Shown in pieces: positions 1 through 9,476 of a stretch of DNA of 64,000 bases. Where the stretch lies: the NCBI GenBank assembly GCA_035628135.1, contig DASPKM010000010.1:62001-126000 (forward strand), read 5' to 3'. The first letter of the stretch is position 1; each line of letters opens with the position of its first letter. The notes under the pieces are model-generated. The model ran no database searches. It was not told where the DNA came from and saw only the letters and a list, made by a program, of their open reading frames with translations. This stretch comes from DASPKM01 sp035628135. GTDB taxonomy: Bacteria > Bacteroidota > Bacteroidia > Chitinophagales > Chitinophagaceae. The position numbers were made by a program, and so were the translations under genes.

Positions 1-1469
1 ATACTTACGAAGACAAGCATTCCATTACCGTTCCCACCTGGCTTATTCAACACCCTATTCCTACCGCCACAGGTTATTGCAGGGTAGAAGTGCCCGTAGG
101 GAATTTGCTGGACCAGAAGATTGTTTCCGATGAAGCATTAAAACGAAATGACACGATTATTACGCCTGGCTATGGGAGCAAGCGGATGGTACGCAGCTTC
201 GTAGCGTCAAATATTGCCGCGTTTAAACCCGAGCCTTTGATGGGCCCGGTAAGAAATGCATTGCAACGCATCGAGTTCTCGCTTGGGCTTTATCCCGGGC
301 TGATAGGATTTTTCAGCGAGGCAAGGTGGGCAACCTATACTGAATTCCTATATAAACAGGCCAATAAATTCAAAGAAGAAAAGCTTTCCGGCACAGATAC
401 ACTGATCGCGAATGCAAAAAAACTGCCGACCATTACTGCCAGGGTGGGCTACCTGTTCGAAGCGTTGAAAAAGAATTTAAAATGGGATGAGGTGCAGACC
501 TATTTTGCCTCGGACATACGCACGGCCTGGAAAGAAAAATCAGGCACCAGCGCAGAAATGAACCTCATACTTATGAACCTGCTCCACCGTGCAGGCATTC
601 CTTCTTCTCCCCTGCTCGTGAGTACTCGCAACCATGGAAAGATCGATAAGGAGTTCGTGAACTTCGGGCAGTTCAATGGGCTGGACCTGCTGGTATCGGA
701 CAGCGGGCAATACTTCGTGCTCGACCTTACTCAAAAAAACCTTTCATATAAGATCACTCCTTATAACGTTGTAAACACCGAGGCGATGCTGCTCGACGCC
801 AGCATAGGGAAATGGGTAAGTATCATCGATTCGCGCTCCTTATTCCGCCAGGCCTTCATCATTTTTTGCGACCTCGACTCTTTGGGGTTGGTGCAGGGAG
901 CGGCGACGATAGAGCATTTCGATTATGCCAAAGACGTTAAGCTTACCGCCGATAAGGATGAAAGCTCAGACGAAATATCGTTCACGGCCTTGCAGGAAGA
1001 TAAAAAGAACATCACGGTAGAAGATAAAAAGACCGAAGGACCAGATGATCCGCTGTCACCGTTGGTGGAACGGTTCAATTTTAAAGTGCAGCTTTCAACG
1101 GATGATAATTTCCTGCTGATCAATCCGAGCTTCCTGGCCGATTTCAATGACAATCCTTTTATCAGCGACGTGCGCAAATATGATGTGGACATGGGCAGCA
1201 ATCAAAGTCTTTCCATTAACCTGAGCATGCTGCTGCCTAAAAATTATACGGTCGAGCAATTGCCGAAAAACCTCACGCTTATCAAGTCCGATTCGACCGT
1301 TATTTTTAGAAGAATATTGGCGGTACAAGGCAATACGTTGCAATGCCTCATCAGGCTCGAATACCTGGAAAGCTATTTCCCTAAAGAAGATTATCCCGAC
1401 CTGAAAGAATTTTTCAGCAAGATGTATGGCTACCTGAACGAACCGGTGATCCTGCGCCGCAAGCAATGA
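1..1469 (+). CDS. DUF3857/transglutaminase-fold envelope protein, C-terminal part (5' truncated)
   Basis: The reading frame is open from the first base, so the gene begins outside the window; 488 codons are visible and a GTG near position 90 is only an internal codon. The layout resembles Bacteroidota proteins with an N-terminal DUF3857 domain, a transglutaminase-like core and a C-terminal DUF3858-like beta domain. The core is seen around GTSAEMNLILMNLLHRAGIP followed by a STRNHG motif. The cysteine expected in an active transglutaminase just before this helix is replaced (GTSAE), so the core is probably non-catalytic, as in many Bacteroidota members. It is probably periplasmic, though the signal peptide lies outside the window. 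Its stop codon abuts the stop of the convergent porX gene with no base between. Function unknown. Confidence 0.75.
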   Translation, partial: TYEDKHSITVPTWLIQHPIPTATGYCRVEVPVGNLLDQKIVSDEALKRNDTIITPGYGSKRMVRSFVASNIAAFKPEPLMGPVRNALQRIEFSLGLYPGLIGFFSEARWATYTEFLYKQANKFKEEKLSGTDTLIANAKKLPTITARVGYLFEALKKNLKWDEVQTYFASDIRTAWKEKSGTSAEMNLILMNLLHRAGIPSSPLLVSTRNHGKIDKEFVNFGQFNGLDLLVSDSGQYFVLDLTQKNLSYKITPYNVVNTEAMLLDASIGKWVSIIDSRSLFRQAFIIFCDLDSLGLVQGAATIEHFDYAKDVKLTADKDESSDEISFTALQEDKKNITVEDKKTEGPDDPLSPLVERFNFKVQLSTDDNFLLINPSFLADFNDNPFISDVRKYDVDMGSNQSLSINLSMLLPKNYTVEQLPKNLTLIKSDSTVIFRRILAVQGNTLQCLIRLEYLESYFPKEDYPDLKEFFSKMYGYLNEPVILRRKQ

Positions 1470-3026
1470 CTATTTGCTGGTCATTTTAATTACAGGCACG
1501 ATCATTTCCTCCATGCTTACGCCTCCATGCTGAAAGGTGTTGCGGTAATAGTTCACGTAATGATTGTAGTTGTTGGGATAGCAGAGGTACCCATCTTCCT
1601 TGGCAAAAATATACGATGAGTTAACCGTGGGCACCGGCAATCCTGCTTCGCGCGGATCGCGGAATGCGAGTACGTCCTTGGCATCGTAGTTCAGGTTGCG
1701 GCCGTGCTTATACCTTAAGTTGGTAGTGGTTTGCTTATCGCCTACTACCTTGTACGGTGTTTTTACCCGAACGCTGCCATGATCGGTGGCGAGGATTAGG
1801 TTCACTTTCTTATCCGCGATCTTTTTCAAGGCCTGGTGCAGGGGCGAATGCTCGAACCAACTGGCGGTGATACTGCGGTAACTCGTCTCATCGCCGGCAA
1901 GCTCTTTCAGCACTTCCATTTCGGTACGGGCATGGCTTAACATGTCCACGAAATTGTAAACTATGATGTTGAGGTCATTTACCATCAGGTTATGGATATT
2001 GTTCACCAATTCCTGGCCTGCATTAAAGTTGAGCACTTTTGTATAGGAAAAGCGTATATGCTCCTTGCGAAGCCGCTTCAATTGCATCCTGAAAAGTTCT
2101 TCTTCAAATAAATTCTTACCGCCTTCTTCATCGTCATTTTTCCATTGCACCGGCAATTGTTTTTCTATTTCAGCGGGAGTAAGGCCGGCAAAAATCGCAT
2201 TGCGGCTGTATTGCGTGGCGGTAGGCAAAATGCTGTAAAACGTATCTTCTTCGAGGATGCGAAAACTTTCGGCAAAAATGGGTTGTATCGTTTTCCATTG
2301 ATCGAAGCGGAGATTGTCAATCAATACAAAAAAAGTAGGTGTCCCCTTTTCAACATGCGGCAGCACCTTGAATTGAATGAGGCTGTGCGACATGACCGGC
2401 GCATCCGTGCTGCGCGGGCTCATCCATTTTGCATAATTTCTTGAAACGAATTTGAAGAACTCGGTATTGGCCTCGCTTTTCTGAGATTGCAGCACTTCCT
2501 GCATCTCGGGACTATCGCTCTTCTGCATCTCCAGTTCCCAATAGACCAGCTTCTTGTAAATGTCCATCCACTCATTGTGATCGGGATTGCTGTTAAGCGC
2601 CATGAACAGGTTGCGGAATTGCTGTTGATAGGCCGAGGTGGTCTTTTCAGCCACCAATCGCCTGTTATCGATGATCTTCTTGAGGCTTAGCAGCACCTGG
2701 TTGGGATTGACGGGCTTGATGAGATAATCCGTGATCTGGCTGCCGATGGCCTCGTCCATCAGGTTTTCCGTTTCATTCTTTGTAATAAGCACCACGGGCA
2801 CCTGGGAGTTTACCTCCTTAATTTTAGCCAGGGTTTCCAGGCCGGTTATGCCGGGCATGCTTTCGTCGAGCAAGACCACATCAATCGGGTTTTCCTTTAC
2901 AAAATCAATGGCATCGAAGCCATTGGTCATGGCATTTACATCATATCCCTTGTTCTGGAGGAACATGATCTGCGATTGAAGGCTCTCTATTTCATCGTCT
3001 ACCCAAAGTATTTTTCCAAGTGACAT
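1470..3026 (-). CDS. porX: PorX, T9SS response regulator with PglZ phosphatase-like domain
   Basis: 518 residues. An N-terminal receiver domain (about 1-120) has the acidic pair D10/D11, the phospho-acceptor D54 in LLDESMPG and the conserved lysine in YLIKPVNP. A linker leads to a PglZ/alkaline-phosphatase-superfamily domain (about 200-510) with FVLIDNLRFDQW, a PTATQYSRN segment that places the threonine nucleophile, and the metal-binding ATDHGS motif. This architecture is that of PorX, which in Porphyromonas and Flavobacterium works with the kinase PorY and the sigma factor SigP to control type IX secretion. PorY is not encoded here. Three T9SS cargo proteins lie in the same window, so the system is in use. 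The ATG at 3026 puts the receiver at the usual distance from the N-terminus. Confidence 0.93.
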   Translation of the reverse strand: MSLGKILWVDDEIESLQSQIMFLQNKGYDVNAMTNGFDAIDFVKENPIDVVLLDESMPGITGLETLAKIKEVNSQVPVVLITKNETENLMDEAIGSQITDYLIKPVNPNQVLLSLKKIIDNRRLVAEKTTSAYQQQFRNLFMALNSNPDHNEWMDIYKKLVYWELEMQKSDSPEMQEVLQSQKSEANTEFFKFVSRNYAKWMSPRSTDAPVMSHSLIQFKVLPHVEKGTPTFFVLIDNLRFDQWKTIQPIFAESFRILEEDTFYSILPTATQYSRNAIFAGLTPAEIEKQLPVQWKNDDEEGGKNLFEEELFRMQLKRLRKEHIRFSYTKVLNFNAGQELVNNIHNLMVNDLNIIVYNFVDMLSHARTEMEVLKELAGDETSYRSITASWFEHSPLHQALKKIADKKVNLILATDHGSVRVKTPYKVVGDKQTTTNLRYKHGRNLNYDAKDVLAFRDPREAGLPVPTVNSSYIFAKEDGYLCYPNNYNHYVNYYRNTFQHGGVSMEEMIVPVIKMTSK

Positions 3027-3156
3027 GCGTAGTGTTTAAGTTTTACCGAAGCTGTCAAATTTAGCTGATTCAACGCAGTATAGCGGGTAATGTGTACAAC
3101 TGGAATTTTCTTTAACAAAAAACCAACACCCCGCCATGCAGCGAATTGGAGATCGC

Positions 3157-4053
3157 CTATACTTTCGTTACTGCATGACCGCCGAACTCATTTCGCAATG
3201 AAGCCACCAGCTTGCCGGAGAAAGTATCTTCCTGCAAGGACCGGTAGCGCATGAGCAATGATAAAGCGATCACAGGCGTGGAAATATTTTTTTCGAGCGC
3301 AGTCTCCACCATCCATTTCCCCTCGCCCGAAGAACGCACAATGCCTTTGATGCTTTCGAGGCGGGGGTCTTTTGCAAAAACCTGTTGCACCAGTTCCATC
3401 AACCAGCCGCGAATGACCGAGCCATTGTTCCAGAGCTTTGCAATGTTCTCGTACGAGAACGTATAACCGCTTTGCTGCAGTACCTCGAAGCCTTCGGCTA
3501 TGGACTGCATCATGCCGTATTCGATGCCGTTGTGCACCATTTTTGCAAAATGCCCGCTGCCGCTTTCGCCACAATACAAATATCCGTCCTGTACGCTGAT
3601 GCTGCTAAACAACGGTTCACAATATGCGAAAGCATCCTTATCGCCCCCGATCATGGCGCAAATGCCGTTCAGCGCACCGTTGATGCCGCCACTGGTGCCG
3701 CAATCGAGCAGGTAAATGCCGGAGCGGGACAGTTCGGTGGCGCGCAACACCGAGTCCTTATAATGCGAGTTGCCGCCCTCGATGATGATATCGGTTGCCG
3801 ACAAAAATGGTTTCAATTGGGCCAGCACGCTGTCTACCGGGCTGCCCGCCGGGATCATCAACCATATCACTCGTCTTTGTTGAAGTTTGTTTGCAAGGTC
3901 CTGCAGCGAGTTTGCCACGGTAAAACCTTCGTCCCTGGCCTGCGTGCGTACCACTTCGTCTATATCATACACTATTGGATCATGCCCTCTGCCGATGCAG
4001 TTCAATGCAAGGTTCCATCCCATTTTTCCCAGGCCAACCAGTCCGATTTGCAT
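3157..4053 (-). CDS. gnd: 6-phosphogluconate dehydrogenase, decarboxylating, short YqeC/GndA-like type
   Basis: 298 residues, the length of the short (about 300 residue) 6-phosphogluconate dehydrogenases rather than the 470-residue form. It has the N-terminal Rossmann motif GLGKMG (residues 7-12), the substrate motif GGNSHYKDS, a GTSGG turn and the catalytic-lysine segment AKMVHNGIEYGMMQ. It should convert 6-phosphogluconate to ribulose 5-phosphate with NAD(P)+ reduction. Cofactor preference is not certain; short forms often prefer NAD+. It starts 10 bases after the gluconokinase stop on the same strand, so the two probably form a gluconate-use operon. Confidence 0.9.
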   Translation of the reverse strand: MQIGLVGLGKMGWNLALNCIGRGHDPIVYDIDEVVRTQARDEGFTVANSLQDLANKLQQRRVIWLMIPAGSPVDSVLAQLKPFLSATDIIIEGGNSHYKDSVLRATELSRSGIYLLDCGTSGGINGALNGICAMIGGDKDAFAYCEPLFSSISVQDGYLYCGESGSGHFAKMVHNGIEYGMMQSIAEGFEVLQQSGYTFSYENIAKLWNNGSVIRGWLMELVQQVFAKDPRLESIKGIVRSSGEGKWMVETALEKNISTPVIALSLLMRYRSLQEDTFSGKLVASLRNEFGGHAVTKV

Positions 4054-4063
4054 AGTTGTTTTT

Positions 4064-5569
4064 TTATGGTTGTTGCAGTTTTTCCAATTGCCGGAAATTG
4101 TCTTTCAGTTTCGGGTACAGGTCCTGGTACACATCGAAGTATCGCTGGTAGGTTCGATGCTTTGCTGCGTCGGGACTAAAGCTTGCTTCCTGTGTTACCA
4201 GTTGTTTTATTTCGCTAAGGTTTTTTATCCAACCGATGGTGTGCATGCCAAGGAAGGCAGCGCCCATGGCAGAAGCATCGGCGGTGCCCGCGACTATGAT
4301 GGTTTTATCCATAACATCGGCCATCATCTGCAACCACAATGGCGAGGTGATGAAAGCGCCGCTGGCATACACTACTGAAATATTCCCATTGTTTGCTTCA
4401 ACCGCCTGCATCACCTGGTACAAAGCAAATGAAATTCCTTCAACCACCGCCCTGGCCAGGTGTTGCCTGCCATGCGCGGTTTGCAAACCCATGAACACGG
4501 CGCGCGCAGACGCGTCCCAGAAGGGCGCACGCTCTCCCGATAGATATGGCAAAAAGATCAGCCCACCCGCGCCTTCGGGTGCTTCATGCGCCAGCTGTAC
4601 CATCCAATCGATATCGGTAGCCGCGGTAAAAGGATGCTGCAGGAAATTTTCGGCAAACCATTTCATTGCGGCGCCACCATTACTAATGGCGCCTCCCGTG
4701 ACAAATAAATTATCGGTAAGAATATAATTGAACAACCGCTGCTGCTGGTCGGTGCGCGATTTTTCAACAGTAACCCTGATGGCGCCGCTGGTGCCGATGG
4801 TCAGTGCCGCTTCGCCGGGTAATATGGCCCCGCTGCCGATATTGGCCAGGCACCCATCGCTGCCGCCAACAATAAACGGAATGTCTCCTGTAATTCCCAA
4901 TAACTGCCGGCAGGCCTGTTGCAGATTTGTTTCAGCATACGAGACCGGAACGGGCTCGGACAATTGGCCTGCATTGATACCTGCCAGTCCTAACGCTGTT
5001 GCATCCCATTTTTTTTGCTGTATGTCGAATAACCCCGTGGCGGAGGCTATGGAATAATCCACGATATAAGTTCCCGTGAGCTTGAAGAAAACATATTCTT
5101 TGATGGAAATAAATTTTGCAGCTTTTGCAACGATATCGGGCATGACCTTTTTCATCCAGGCGAGCTTGCACAAGGGCGACATAGGATGAACCGGCGTGCC
5201 GGTCCTTGCATACAGATCATGCGAACCATTCCAATTGCGTATGGTGAGCGCATACTCATTGCCGCGGGTGTCGGCCCAGGTAAAGAGATTGGTGAGCGGA
5301 TGGCCTGCATCGTCTACCGCCATGATGCTGTGCATGGCAGCGCTGAAGCATACGGCCTTCAATTCATGCTGCCGCAACGATACCAGCGAGTATTGCAATA
5401 CCTCGAGCACCGATCCGTAAATAAGCTCTGCGTCCTGCTCGCTTTGTCCCGGTAAGGATTGAATGGTAGGATACCCGGCCGTTGCCTGGTGCAGCAATTC
5501 TCCCTGCGCCGTTACTGCAACTGCTTTGCAATGGGTAGTGCCTATGTCGAGGCCAAGGATATATTGCAT
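4064..5569 (-). CDS. gntK: Gluconokinase, FGGY carbohydrate kinase family
   Basis: 501 residues, full length for an FGGY kinase. The N-terminal phosphate-binding motif LGLDIGTTHCKA, the mid-protein GGSDGCLANIGSGA segment and the C-terminal nucleotide-binding region (YASGAFITSPLWLQMMADV) are all present. Xylulokinase and gluconokinase are both in this family. Gluconokinase is preferred because the next gene down is 6-phosphogluconate dehydrogenase, which uses its product. It is cytoplasmic and phosphorylates gluconate with ATP. No gluconate permease or GntR-type repressor gene lies alongside, so uptake and regulation must be encoded elsewhere. Confidence 0.85.
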   Translation of the reverse strand: MQYILGLDIGTTHCKAVAVTAQGELLHQATAGYPTIQSLPGQSEQDAELIYGSVLEVLQYSLVSLRQHELKAVCFSAAMHSIMAVDDAGHPLTNLFTWADTRGNEYALTIRNWNGSHDLYARTGTPVHPMSPLCKLAWMKKVMPDIVAKAAKFISIKEYVFFKLTGTYIVDYSIASATGLFDIQQKKWDATALGLAGINAGQLSEPVPVSYAETNLQQACRQLLGITGDIPFIVGGSDGCLANIGSGAILPGEAALTIGTSGAIRVTVEKSRTDQQQRLFNYILTDNLFVTGGAISNGGAAMKWFAENFLQHPFTAATDIDWMVQLAHEAPEGAGGLIFLPYLSGERAPFWDASARAVFMGLQTAHGRQHLARAVVEGISFALYQVMQAVEANNGNISVVYASGAFITSPLWLQMMADVMDKTIIVAGTADASAMGAAFLGMHTIGWIKNLSEIKQLVTQEASFSPDAAKHRTYQRYFDVYQDLYPKLKDNFRQLEKLQQP

Positions 5570-5669
5570 GGGATAGCCTGTAAACTGATTTAAATAGCGA
5601 ATGCCAAATTAGCCAAAATTGTCGCTTGCAAAATCAGTCAATCAGTGCAAAGGACTAAATTCGCACTCC

Positions 5670-6884
5670 ATGTCTTCCTTCCGCAAAATCATCAATGACC
5701 CCGTTTATGGTTTTATTACGATTGACGAACCGTTGATCTTTGACCTTATATCCCATCCATATTACCAACGGCTGCGCCGCATTCACCAGATGGCGTTTGC
5801 CGAATTGGTATATCCCGGTGCCGTGCATTCCAGGTTGCACCATTCATTGGGTGCGTACCATCTTATGTGCAATGCACTGTCCGGACTAAAAGAAAAAAAC
5901 ATAGACATCACGCGCGAAGAAGAAACCGCGGCCAAGGTTGCCATCCTATTGCACGACATAGGCCATGGGCCTTATTCGCATGCACTGGAGCACAAACTCA
6001 TACCTGGCGTGAGCCACGAGAGCATGTCGATACTCATCATGCAACACCTGGACAAAGTGTTCGGGGGCCGGTTCCAGTTAGCCATATCCATCTTTACCGA
6101 TCAATATAAAAAACCATTTTTGCATCAACTGGTGAGCGGGCAGCTGGACGTAGACCGCATGGATTACCTAAGCCGCGACAGCTTTTTTACGGGGGTGTCC
6201 GAAGGCGTAATAGGCTATGACCGCATTTTAAAAATGCTGACCGTGCACAATGGTGAACTGATGGTAGAGGAAAAGGCCATCTATTCCATAGAAAAGTTCC
6301 TGGTGGCCCGCCGCCTGATGTACTGGCAGGTATACCTGCACAAGACGGTGTTAAGCGCGGAGAAAATGCTGGTACGTATCATTGAAAGAGCACAGCAACT
6401 GATCAGGATGGGCAGCGGGCTGAAGTCAACCTCCTCCGTCCTGGACTTTTTCCTGCGCCGGCAGGAACCGGCCGATGGCATTGAACAGCACCTGGATAAA
6501 TTTTGCTCACTGGACGATTACGATATATTAAGTGCCATTAAATGCTGGATGGGACAGGACGATAAAGTACTTTCCCATCTTTGCCGCATGCTCGTGGAGC
6601 GCAGGCTGCTGAAAGTAAGCTTTGATATACAACCCTTTGATGAAGCACAGTTGGAAGAATTTAAACAGCAGGCTTGCGAACAACTGGATATCAGCAGGGA
6701 GGAGGCCGCTTATTTTGTATTTGCCGGTGAAGAAGTAAATACCATGTACAACGTGTACGATGAGCGGATCAACATCCTGTTTAAGGACGGCACTGTAAAG
6801 GACATTACAAAAGTTAACAACGCATTGATTCACCATACCCTCTCCAGCCCCGTGAAAAAGTTTTACATTTGTTATTTAGGATAG
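5670..6884 (+). CDS. HD-domain phosphohydrolase, dGTPase-like
   Basis: 404 residues from the ATG at 5670 (MSSFRKIINDPVYG); an in-frame start at 5619 adds 17 residues unlike the family, so it was not used. Metal-binding HD motifs are visible: HSRLHHSLG near residue 50, HDIGHGPYSHALEH near residue 105, and QLDVDRMDYLSRD near residue 165. This is the family annotated as HD-superfamily phosphohydrolases related to dGTP triphosphohydrolase and SAMHD1. The substrate in Bacteroidota is not known. It is divergent from the gluconate operon. A TAAATTCG sequence at 5656-5663 resembles the TAnnTTTG promoter box but is imperfect. Confidence 0.85.
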   Translation: MSSFRKIINDPVYGFITIDEPLIFDLISHPYYQRLRRIHQMAFAELVYPGAVHSRLHHSLGAYHLMCNALSGLKEKNIDITREEETAAKVAILLHDIGHGPYSHALEHKLIPGVSHESMSILIMQHLDKVFGGRFQLAISIFTDQYKKPFLHQLVSGQLDVDRMDYLSRDSFFTGVSEGVIGYDRILKMLTVHNGELMVEEKAIYSIEKFLVARRLMYWQVYLHKTVLSAEKMLVRIIERAQQLIRMGSGLKSTSSVLDFFLRRQEPADGIEQHLDKFCSLDDYDILSAIKCWMGQDDKVLSHLCRMLVERRLLKVSFDIQPFDEAQLEEFKQQACEQLDISREEAAYFVFAGEEVNTMYNVYDERINILFKDGTVKDITKVNNALIHHTLSSPVKKFYICYLG

Positions 6885-6959
6885 TTATTAGAGGGAGGTC
6901 ATTGGACAGTTTCTTACCTTTACCGCCCTAAAACCGTATGACTGACTAATGACCATCGT

Positions 6960-8027
6960 ATGCAATTCAGCGCCGCACAAATAGCCATGTTGATCGAAGG
7001 AAGAGTGGAAGGTGATCCCAATGCAGTAGTGTCTTCATTTGGAAAAATAGAAGAAGCCGTTGAGGGACAACTTGCATTTCTTGCCAATCCTAAATATGAA
7101 GACTATTTGTACACTACCGGCGCATCGGTCATTATCATCAACGAATCACAGGAGCTGAAGCAGCCGTTGACCGCCTCGCTGGTGCGGGTTGCAGATGCAT
7201 ACCTGGCCTTTGCCACCCTGCTCTCCAAATACCAGGAAATGATCACCCGCCAGATGACGGGCATCCAGGAACCGGTATATATTTCCAAGACCGCCACGCT
7301 GGGCAGCGATGTATTCGTGGGAGCTTTTGCTTATATAGGCGAGAACGTGGTACTTGGCAATAACGTTAAGATATTTCCCAATGCCTTCATAGGCGATAAT
7401 GTAAAGATCGGCGACAATTCCATGCTGCATCCCGGGGTAAAGATCTACCACGACTGCGTGCTGGGCAAAAATGTAACCGTTCATGCCGGTTCGGTGATAG
7501 GCAGCGATGGCTTTGGCTTTGCGCCTCAGTCCGACGGCACCTATAAAAAGGTTCCCCAGATCGGCAATGTGGTGCTGGAAGACAATGTTGAAATCGGCGC
7601 CAATGTTACCATCGACCGCGCCACCATGGGCTCTACCATTATCCGGTGCGGGGCCAAATTGGACAACCTCATCCAGATCGCGCACAATGTGGAGGTTGGA
7701 ACGCATACCGTTATCGCGGCCCAGGCCGGGGTAAGCGGCAGTACCAAGATCGGTAACAATGTGCGCATCGGGGGCCAGGCAGGCATAGTAGGACACATTA
7801 CTATTGCCGATGGCAGTCTTATCAACGCCCAGAGCGGCGTGAGCAAATCCATTAAAATTCCCAATTCGCTGGTTACGGGTTCTCCCGCCCACGATTACAC
7901 CAGCACGCTTAGAAGCCAGGCCGTATTCCGCAACCTGCCGGTGCTGGAAAAGCGCATTACAGAACTGGAAAATACTATTCGCCAATTGTTGGCAGAGAGG
8001 GAATATAGGATGGCCAACAAAGAGTAA
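6960..8027 (+). CDS. lpxD: UDP-3-O-acylglucosamine N-acyltransferase LpxD
   Basis: 355 residues. An N-terminal uridine-binding domain (about 1-100) is followed by a long left-handed beta-helix of hexapeptide repeats (about 105-320). The segment LIQIAHNVEVG holds the conserved catalytic histidine, and a C-terminal helix closes the protein. It adds the second (N-linked) acyl chain in lipid A synthesis at the inner face of the cytoplasmic membrane. It is the first of a co-directional cluster lpxD-lpxC/fabZ-lpxA, with 29 bases to the next ATG, so co-transcription is likely. Confidence 0.96.
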   Translation: MQFSAAQIAMLIEGRVEGDPNAVVSSFGKIEEAVEGQLAFLANPKYEDYLYTTGASVIIINESQELKQPLTASLVRVADAYLAFATLLSKYQEMITRQMTGIQEPVYISKTATLGSDVFVGAFAYIGENVVLGNNVKIFPNAFIGDNVKIGDNSMLHPGVKIYHDCVLGKNVTVHAGSVIGSDGFGFAPQSDGTYKKVPQIGNVVLEDNVEIGANVTIDRATMGSTIIRCGAKLDNLIQIAHNVEVGTHTVIAAQAGVSGSTKIGNNVRIGGQAGIVGHITIADGSLINAQSGVSKSIKIPNSLVTGSPAHDYTSTLRSQAVFRNLPVLEKRITELENTIRQLLAEREYRMANKE

Positions 8028-8056
8028 TATGGCCCGTTTTTCCTACTTTCGTGCCC

Positions 8057-9475
8057 ATGGAAAAATCGACCGGAAACGGCCAATTGTTTCAACACACTAT
8101 TCAGGAACCTATCACTATTTCGGGGGTCGGCATTCATACCGGGCTTTCGGTTAACATGACGCTGGAGCCTGCTGAACCCTTTACCGGTATCGTATTCCAG
8201 CGCACCGACCTTCCGGGACAGCCGGTTGTAAAAGCAGATGTTGACTATGTTACCGAGACCAGGCGCAGCACCACCATTGAGCACAATGGTGCTAAGGTCA
8301 GCACCATCGAACACCTGCTGGCTGCATTGGTGGGCGTGGAAATAGACAATGTGCTGGTAAAGCTGGATGCGCCAGAGGTGCCCATCCTCGACGGCAGCTC
8401 CAAGCCTTTTGTAGAGGCGCTGCAGCAGGTCGGTTCCAAAAAGCAGGGAGCGCCCAAAACCTATTACACCCTTTCTCATAATATCTTCCTTACCGACAAC
8501 GACAAGAACGTGGAGATGGTGGCCATGCCATCCGAGCTGTACCGCATCAATACCTTGATAGATTTCAATTCACCGGTATTGGGCACACAACATGCCGCGC
8601 TTACTTCCATCAAGGACTTCAATACTGAAATAGCCCCCTGCCGCACATTTTCATTTTTTCATGAGCTGGAATTTTTGCTCGAGAACAACCTGATCAAAGG
8701 CGGCGATGTCAACAACGCAATAGTGGTGGTGGACAGGCCGGTAACTGACGAGCAGCTCGACAACCTGTCGCGCAGGCTGGGCAAGCCCAAGTTTTCCATT
8801 AACAGCGAGGGATACCTGAACAACCTTCGATTGCATTTTCCCAATGAGCCCGCACGCCACAAGCTGCTGGACCTGGTCGGCGATCTTGCATTGGTTGGCA
8901 TCCCATTTAAGGCGCATATAATTGCCAACAGGCCGGGGCATGCCACCAACGTGGCCTTTGCCCGGAAGATCAAGGACCATCTTAAAAAGAACCGGTTCAA
9001 ACCCGATGCGCCTGGTTACGATGCCGGGCAGCCGGTTTTATTCGATATACAGGCCATCGAAAAAATATTACCCCACCGTTACCCGTTTTTGTTAGTAGAT
9101 AAGGTAATAGAGCTTTCAGATAAGCACGTGGTAGCCATCAAGAACGTTACTTACAACGAGCCGTACTTTCAGGGACATTTTCCGGGGAATTATGTGATGC
9201 CGGGCGTGTTGCAGGTTGAAGCGCTCGCGCAGTGCGGCGGCATTTTAGCCATACCGCGAGACAACCCCAATGAATATTACGATACCTATTTTCTCAAGAT
9301 CGACAATTGCAAGTTCAAGCAAAAGGTGGTTCCGGGCGATACGCTGATCTTAAAAATGGAATTGATGAGCCCTATCAGGCGAGGCATTTGTGAAATGAAA
9401 GGAACTATTTTTGTCGGTAATAAATTGGTTTGCGAAGCCGAATTGGTAGCACAAATTGTAAAACGAGTGAAGTAA
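8057..9475 (+). CDS. lpxC/fabZ: Bifunctional LpxC deacetylase / FabZ dehydratase fusion
   Basis: 472 residues from the ATG at 8057. Residues about 10-300 are LpxC: zinc-ligand region STIEHLLAALVG, and later HKLLDLVGDLALVG, which carries further metal-site residues. Residues about 320-470 are FabZ: LPHRYPFLLVDKV, then the hotdog active site GHFPGNYVMPGVLQVEALAQ. LpxC carries out the committed deacetylation of lipid A synthesis, and FabZ dehydrates 3-hydroxyacyl-ACP, so the fusion joins two enzymes drawing on the same hydroxyacyl-ACP pool. This fusion is typical of Bacteroidota. A GTG at 8051 would add two residues; the ATG is preferred. Confidence 0.96.
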   Translation: MEKSTGNGQLFQHTIQEPITISGVGIHTGLSVNMTLEPAEPFTGIVFQRTDLPGQPVVKADVDYVTETRRSTTIEHNGAKVSTIEHLLAALVGVEIDNVLVKLDAPEVPILDGSSKPFVEALQQVGSKKQGAPKTYYTLSHNIFLTDNDKNVEMVAMPSELYRINTLIDFNSPVLGTQHAALTSIKDFNTEIAPCRTFSFFHELEFLLENNLIKGGDVNNAIVVVDRPVTDEQLDNLSRRLGKPKFSINSEGYLNNLRLHFPNEPARHKLLDLVGDLALVGIPFKAHIIANRPGHATNVAFARKIKDHLKKNRFKPDAPGYDAGQPVLFDIQAIEKILPHRYPFLLVDKVIELSDKHVVAIKNVTYNEPYFQGHFPGNYVMPGVLQVEALAQCGGILAIPRDNPNEYYDTYFLKIDNCKFKQKVVPGDTLILKMELMSPIRRGICEMKGTIFVGNKLVCEAELVAQIVKRVK

Positions 9476-9476
9476 A

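Noticed and set aside
6897..6954. GGTCATT...AATGACC inverted repeat before lpxD, possible third GTCATTAG element
   Set aside because: Arms are only seven bases with a long loop; not enough to call it a member of the family.
7146..7985. Long minus-strand frame opposite lpxD
   Set aside because: The lpxD frame is fully conserved; the opposite frame is a shadow of its codon pattern.
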